Source of the DNA: Bacteriovorax sp037444575
Lineage (GTDB): Bacteria; Bdellovibrionota; Bacteriovoracia; Bacteriovoracales; Bacteriovoracaceae
DNA: 64,000 bases
Reading direction: 5' to 3'
Assembly (NCBI GenBank): GCA_037444575.1
Contig: JBBIME010000003.1
Coordinates: forward strand, 248,001 to 312,000
The notes under the pieces were generated by a model. It was not told the origin of the DNA, did not search any database, and saw only the letters and a program-made list of their open reading frames with translations. Position numbers and translations under genes: made by a program. Positions 60,520-64,000 of this stretch are shown here, piece by piece. Every line of letters begins with the position of its first letter. The stretch's first letter is position 1.

Positions 60520-60603
60520 TGGTGCGCGGAACTGGACTTGAACCAGCATGCCTCGCGGCGCTACCACCTCAAGGTAGTGTGTCTGCCATTTCACCACCCG
60601 CGC
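60520..60603 (-). tRNA. tRNA-Leu (GAG)
   Basis: This 84-nt gene includes an encoded CCA. Acceptor stem GCGCGGG/TCCGCGC, D-arm with AATGG, anticodon stem CTACC/GGTAG closing the loop TTGAGGT (anticodon GAG, plus-strand 60568-60570), a long variable arm with GCC-GCGA-GGC, and T-arm with TTCAAGT are all present. The long variable arm and anticodon agree on leucine (codons CUC/CUU). Its 3' end faces the GC-rich gene upstream. Confidence 0.96.
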
Positions 60604-60665
60604 AAACAGGAATGATATCGAGTTTTGAAATAATACGAGTCGAAAAATTTCTTGGCAAGAAAAAT

Positions 60666-61064
60666 CTATTTTCTTCTGGATGGAAGAAACATTTCTATTT
60701 CTTCGAGATAGAATTTTATGCGGTCTTTGGCCTCTTTGATGGCCTCGATTCGATCGTTAATGAGCTTAACTAGCTTATCATCAGGGGTGAGCACCTCACC
60801 TCTTTGATTGCGATTCATAAAGGCCTCTAAGCTATCAAAGGCATCACCATCAAGAGCTTCTTGCTCTTCAAGAATTTCAGCTTCAAAACGTTCATCTAAG
60901 TATGATGGAATATCCTCTTCTCTTACGTGCGAGTATTCATGGAGCAAATCATAGAGCGGATCGCGTGCGTGATTTACGTCCTCTAAATTAACTTTGTAAT
61001 TTTTTGAGGATGGAAACATCACCAGGTTGTGATTCATTGTCTCATCATGAGAATTTGCTTTCAT
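60666..61064 (-). CDS. Acidic cytoplasmic protein of unknown function
   Basis: This 132-residue protein has no signal peptide or span. It is rich in Glu/Asp and helical, with a C-terminal Lys/Glu coiled-coil-like stretch (LINDRIEAIKEAKDRIKFYLEEIEMF). It contains LLHEYSHVREED, which formally fits HExxH, but the surroundings are not zincin-like and I do not propose a peptidase. AAGGG precedes the ATG. No family recognised. Confidence 0.5.
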   Translation of the reverse strand: MKANSHDETMNHNLVMFPSSKNYKVNLEDVNHARDPLYDLLHEYSHVREEDIPSYLDERFEAEILEEQEALDGDAFDSLEAFMNRNQRGEVLTPDDKLVKLINDRIEAIKEAKDRIKFYLEEIEMFLPSRRK

Positions 61065-61269
61065 ACTAGGCCCTTTTAAAAATAGGTTTTCTTAAATTCA
61101 GTATTCAAATCCAACTATTGAAATGCATGATGGATGCCCAATTTATAAGACCAAAACTCAACCGCTTACAGAGGCATGTGTATAAAAGTTGAGAAAATCA
61201 ACAAATTACTGTCTAAATTTTGGGCAGTAATTGCCTTAGGATAAAAGTCATTAAATAGAGGGAGGTATA

Positions 61270-61344
61270 ATGGATCTAGGAGTTCTTTATGGAAAATGCA
61301 AGGATCCCCTGCATGAGATGTATTCATTATCAAGTGACCTTTGA
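61270..61344 (+). other. Possible 24-codon upstream ORF overlapping the next gene
   Basis: An ATG at 61270 follows the strong GGGAGG and opens a 24-codon frame that ends at 61344, overlapping in another frame the start of the gene at 61289. Its ribosome site is stronger than that of the gene itself. It could tune translation or be incidental. An 8-bp stem hairpin (61204-61211 with 61225-61232) lies just upstream. Confidence 0.25.
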
Positions 61345-61519
61345 TCCAACTGCACCTAGAGGCTGCAAGCTCTATCAATTTAAATCGGCCACGATGCCTT
61401 CAGTGCTTGTAAAGCAGTCCACTGGACACGACTGCACATCATTTGAAGAGAAAGTCAAAAAATCGGGAGATGATGACGGTGGAAAAAAAGATTTTAATGA
61501 TCCGAAATATTGGGGATAG
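61289..61519 (+). CDS. Small conserved four-cysteine protein
   Basis: This 76-residue protein contains CMRCIHYQVTFDPTAPRGCKLYQFKS and, further on, MPSVLVKQSTGHDCTSFE. This is a conserved pattern (CxxCxHY...GC..F/YxFKS...PS..V...SGxxCxxF) of small bacterial proteins, often mislabelled, that probably bind a zinc or Fe-S site through the four Cys. AGGAG precedes the ATG. Its end overlaps the converging mnmA by 26 nt. Function unknown. Confidence 0.65.
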   Translation: MENARIPCMRCIHYQVTFDPTAPRGCKLYQFKSATMPSVLVKQSTGHDCTSFEEKVKKSGDDDGGKKDFNDPKYWG

Positions 61520-62648
61520 TCTTTTTAAGTTCAAAATAAGTAGGCCCCGACTTTTCAATCATCGCTCCTCCTAAACAAACTTCTCCATCATAAAAAACAA
61601 TCGACTGACGAGGAGTAATGGCCCGTTGAGGAACATCAAACTCCACATAAATTTTCCCATCTTCAATTTTAGATACCGTACACGCCTGATCTTTTTGACG
61701 ATAGCGAACCTTGGCCGTGCATTTAAAAGGAAGAGATCGATTAAGAACTCCTGTTGTAAATTCTAAATCCGTAGCAACTAAACTATCTGAATACATCGCT
61801 GGGTGAAACTCTCCCCGTTCGACAATAACAACATTTCTAGCGATATCTTTTCCAACGACAAACCAAGGCTCGCCTTGTCCACCAAGCCCCAGTCCCTTTC
61901 TTTGCCCAAGTGTGTAGTAAGTGGCACCCGTGTGACGTCCAACGACCTCACCATCTAGAGTTTCAAAATTGCCTTCTGTAAAAGTCACATAATTTGAGAG
62001 GAAGTTTTTAAAATTTCTCTCGCCGATAAAGCAAATCCCAGTGGAATCTTTTTTATTTTTTGTAGCAAGATCATACTTCGCTGCAATTTTTCTAACTTCA
62101 GTTTTAGGGAGATTTCCTATCGGGAACATGACATGTTCAAGAACTTCACTCTTAATGGTATAAAGAAAGTAAGACTGATCTTTTAGGGGATCTGCTCCTT
62201 TAATGAGAGCATGTTTTCCATCGACTATTTTATTTTGGCAGTAGTGACCAGTCGCTAAGAAGTCAGCTCCTAGCTCACGGGCCTTTTCATAAAAAACTTT
62301 AAACTTGATTTCACGATTACAAAGAACATCTGGATTAGGAGTAAAACCCATTTTATATTCTTCAACAAAATGTGAGAAAACCTGGTCTCTGTATTCTTTG
62401 ATAAAATCAACTGAGTAGTAAGGAATATCTAATTTCTCGCACACGGCGGCCACGTCAGCAAATTCTTTGGATGCCTGACAAACGCCATGTTCATCAAACT
62501 CTTCCCAATTTTTCATGAAGAGTCCTACGACGTTATAGCCTTCTTCTTTTAAGAGGGCCGCACAGACAGACGAATCCACTCCGCCGGACATTCCGACGAT
62601 AACCATGGTTTCTGATTTGGGTTTAGAGTTGACCTCTACTTTTTTCAT
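61494..62648 (-). CDS. mnmA: tRNA-specific 2-thiouridylase MnmA
   Basis: This 384-residue enzyme thiolates U34 of tRNA-Lys, -Glu and -Gln. The PP-loop is VGMSGGVDSSVCAALL (about 18-33). The catalytic cysteines are Cys110 in NPDVLCNREIKF and Cys206 in DSTGICFIGERNF. TGHYCQN, GADPLKDQSYFLYT and TLGQRKGLGLGGQGEPWFV are all family hallmarks. Length is normal. It shares a 26-nt antisense overlap with the small four-cysteine protein. Confidence 0.97.
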   Translation of the reverse strand: MKKVEVNSKPKSETMVIVGMSGGVDSSVCAALLKEEGYNVVGLFMKNWEEFDEHGVCQASKEFADVAAVCEKLDIPYYSVDFIKEYRDQVFSHFVEEYKMGFTPNPDVLCNREIKFKVFYEKARELGADFLATGHYCQNKIVDGKHALIKGADPLKDQSYFLYTIKSEVLEHVMFPIGNLPKTEVRKIAAKYDLATKNKKDSTGICFIGERNFKNFLSNYVTFTEGNFETLDGEVVGRHTGATYYTLGQRKGLGLGGQGEPWFVVGKDIARNVVIVERGEFHPAMYSDSLVATDLEFTTGVLNRSLPFKCTAKVRYRQKDQACTVSKIEDGKIYVEFDVPQRAITPRQSIVFYDGEVCLGGAMIEKSGPTYFELKKTIPNISDH

Positions 62649-62672
62649 AGAGGTCTTATAACAAAATTTTGG

Positions 62673-63857
62673 CTATTTGACTATGTCATAGTTCCAAGCG
62701 AGCATCGCCCCTGTAATATATCTAAAGGCATTGATGTAAGTGTTCATATTCAGAGTCTCAACAAAGTCATTTGGGGTATGAAAACGAGGGTTAAAATCAC
62801 TCTCCCAGTTCTGACTAAAACAAATCGCTGGAATACCCGCTTCCCAGAAACTGATGTGCGAGCTTGAATTCATTCCATTTGCCTCTGGTTTAAACTCAAT
62901 AAGATTATTATAGAGTCGCTTTCCATTATTAGTCATAAGTGTCACGAGTTTTAAATCTTCTTCACTTCCTTTTTCAGCTGGGCTTCGAAGATAAACTTTC
63001 ATGTTGTTTAACTTCTTTTCTTTATCGTCGCGTTTAGAATCATTTCCTAGCATTACTAGATTTACGAAGCCCACAATTTTTTGGTTGCCCATATTGGCCT
63101 TAAGTTTTTCGACATAATCTTTAGAGCCTAAAAAACCTAGCTCTTCAAAATCAAAAAACACGATACGTACTGTTTTAGGCAAATCCAATTTGTCTAAAAT
63201 TTCTATCATTGATAAAAGAGCTGCCACTCCTGTTCCGTTATTATCGGCCCCAGGCATAGAACTTTTAGAATCGACAAGCAAAGTTTTAGGATCATTTAAT
63301 AATGTATCGTAATTGGCTCCGAGGATGATCACCTCATCGGGTTTCGTAGTTCCTTTTTTCTCCCAGACCAAATTGTACCCTTTAACATCTTTAACAGAAT
63401 CCAGAGTTTTCATCATTGAGAGAGTGAATCCTTTCCAGCGATCGTAATTCGGATCAGTTTTAGAAATTTTAGCAACAACTTCTTTTTTAAAGTCTTCGGC
63501 GTAAAATTCTCCGGCCTTTGCAATATTTGGAGTAAATTCTATTCTTTCAAAGCTAGATCCATTCGATTTGAATGATTTTAATTTGGACTCAATATACTTC
63601 ATTGCCTTTTCATGTCCTGGGGTTCCTACAAAACGAGAAGGACGTCCACTTGCCACAAAATCTCTTAAATTTTTCTCAAGTGCATCGCGAGTAATTTTAT
63701 CTGCAACAGAAGTGATATTGTAGTTAGTCTTTATTTTTTTATCATAGCTAGAAATCTCAAAAGCATATGAATTGCCAAGAAATGAGCTGACTGAAAAAAA
63801 GATGGCAAGGTTAAAAATGTAATTTTTCATCATTGGGTTTAATTGTTTCTTCTTCAT
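62673..63857 (-). CDS. M28-family peptidase-like secreted protein, one zinc site altered
   Basis: This 394-residue protein starts at ATG 63857, which has AAAAGGA six bases upstream; other ATGs in frame lack it. The signal peptide ends SYA-FEISS. M28 features are VIILGANYDT, MPGADNNGTGVAALL (Asp205, bridging), FFDFEELGFLGS (Glu238/239), FVNLVMLGND and the C-terminal FHTPND (His360). The first zinc ligand is Asn182 in place of His, and the Asp of NLDMxG is Val268. Both replaced residues serve the same zinc, so activity is altered or lost, or it works with one metal. The start overlaps the upstream gene by 47 nt. Confidence 0.8.
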   Translation of the reverse strand: MKKKQLNPMMKNYIFNLAIFFSVSSFLGNSYAFEISSYDKKIKTNYNITSVADKITRDALEKNLRDFVASGRPSRFVGTPGHEKAMKYIESKLKSFKSNGSSFERIEFTPNIAKAGEFYAEDFKKEVVAKISKTDPNYDRWKGFTLSMMKTLDSVKDVKGYNLVWEKKGTTKPDEVIILGANYDTLLNDPKTLLVDSKSSMPGADNNGTGVAALLSMIEILDKLDLPKTVRIVFFDFEELGFLGSKDYVEKLKANMGNQKIVGFVNLVMLGNDSKRDDKEKKLNNMKVYLRSPAEKGSEEDLKLVTLMTNNGKRLYNNLIEFKPEANGMNSSSHISFWEAGIPAICFSQNWESDFNPRFHTPNDFVETLNMNTYINAFRYITGAMLAWNYDIVK

Positions 63858-63999
63858 CTGAATCCTTTTTATAAATAGGAAGAGTGTTAAATTCTCCATT
63901 AGCAAACACTCCTGCAACTTCTACAACTGCACTTCCTAAAACTTTTCCTTTATCTTCTTTTCTACTGTAGAAAGTAAAATGTTCTCCAGCGACAATTAG
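63811..63999 (-). CDS. C-terminal part of an unknown protein (partial)
   Basis: An open frame enters from the right edge and ends at TAA (63811-63813). Its visible 62 residues run LIVAGEHFTFYSRKEDKGKV through an acidic tail (KKDSDEEETIKPNDEKLHF). I do not recognise it. It overlaps the start of the M28-like gene, which suggests one transcript. Confidence 0.5.
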   Translation of the reverse strand, partial: LIVAGEHFTFYSRKEDKGKVLGSAVVEVAGVFANGEFNTLPIYKKDSDEEETIKPNDEKLHF

Positions 64000-64000
64000 C

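Noticed and set aside
60666..61064. HEYSH in the acidic protein as a zinc peptidase motif
   Set aside because: No hydrophobic helix context, no third ligand and no export signal, so the match is probably chance.
1..64000. CRISPR arrays, prophage, insertion sequences, toxin-antitoxin or defence systems
   Set aside because: No spaced direct-repeat array, transposase, integrase, Cas, nuclease-methylase or typical small antitoxin gene was found in the translated frames.

Overview
The window looks like the chromosome of a low-GC Gram-negative bacterium of the Bdellovibrionota, most likely a Bacteriovorax-type member. This placement is inference. It rests on the AT-rich base composition, the many Sec-exported periplasmic and outer-membrane proteins, a TIGR02147-family regulator, a class I (archaeal-type) lysyl-tRNA synthetase, a menaquinone pathway and the wall-active enzymes (L,D-transpeptidase-like, NamZ-like). 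Coding density is high, many neighbours overlap by 1-14 nt, and no intergenic gap exceeds about 300 bases.

Layout. 1-2.9 kb: the end of lemA, two TPM-domain membrane proteins, a secreted possible cysteine peptidase and a TetR regulator. 3.0-6.7 kb: an L,D-transpeptidase-like protein, folA-thyA, a NamZ-type muramidase and a small conserved protein. 6.9-14.6 kb: a complete branched-chain amino-acid ABC importer (livKHMGF), then elbB, cdsA, plsC, a small drug/metabolite transporter and a lipoprotein. 14.6-19.9 kb: a membrane protein, a degenerate CDP-alcohol-transferase-like protein overlapping a PaaK-type ligase, a GNAT-like protein, a small protein and lysK. 20-21.2 kb: two paralogous secreted proteins built on a four-cysteine module. 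21.3-28.0 kb: ispB, divergent from menG-menF-menD-menA-menC (menB, menE and menH are not here). 28.1-32.3 kb: two small lipoproteins, a porin, a trypsin-like protease, hemB and sufE. 32.4-42.3 kb: RMD1/DUF155, a pseudouridine synthase, asnB, a HELQH protein, DUF2252, DUF4097, an EamA transporter, a methyltransferase and a 2Fe-2S ferredoxin. 42.3-49.5 kb: a CblC-like protein, then a 3.2 kb segment (TIGR02147 regulator, stand-alone histidine-kinase DHp domain, haem-c chemoreceptor) between 78-bp direct repeats, followed by a polysaccharide locus (Wzz-like, SLBB protein, O-antigen ligase-like). 49.5-59.3 kb: mostly secreted proteins of unknown role, with a NylB-like hydrolase, an SDR and a di-haem peroxidase. 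59.4-60.6 kb: a GC-rich secreted gene with an ML/NPC2-like pattern next to tRNA-Leu(GAG). 60.7-64 kb: two small proteins, mnmA and an M28-family protein that has lost the private ligands of one zinc site.

The observations I rate highest are these. (1) The 3.2 kb sensory segment appears to have been inserted at the 3' end of the CblC-like gene, leaving a 77/78 identical direct repeat. (2) A compositionally foreign, possibly eukaryote-like lipid-binding protein lies beside a tRNA gene. (3) Five genes have a -10-like hexamer ending exactly 6 nt before the ATG and no Shine-Dalgarno, which suggests leaderless mRNAs. (4) The M28 protein has a selective loss of one zinc site. (5) A repeated four-cysteine module occurs that I do not recognise. 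I found no CRISPR array, phage or transposase gene.
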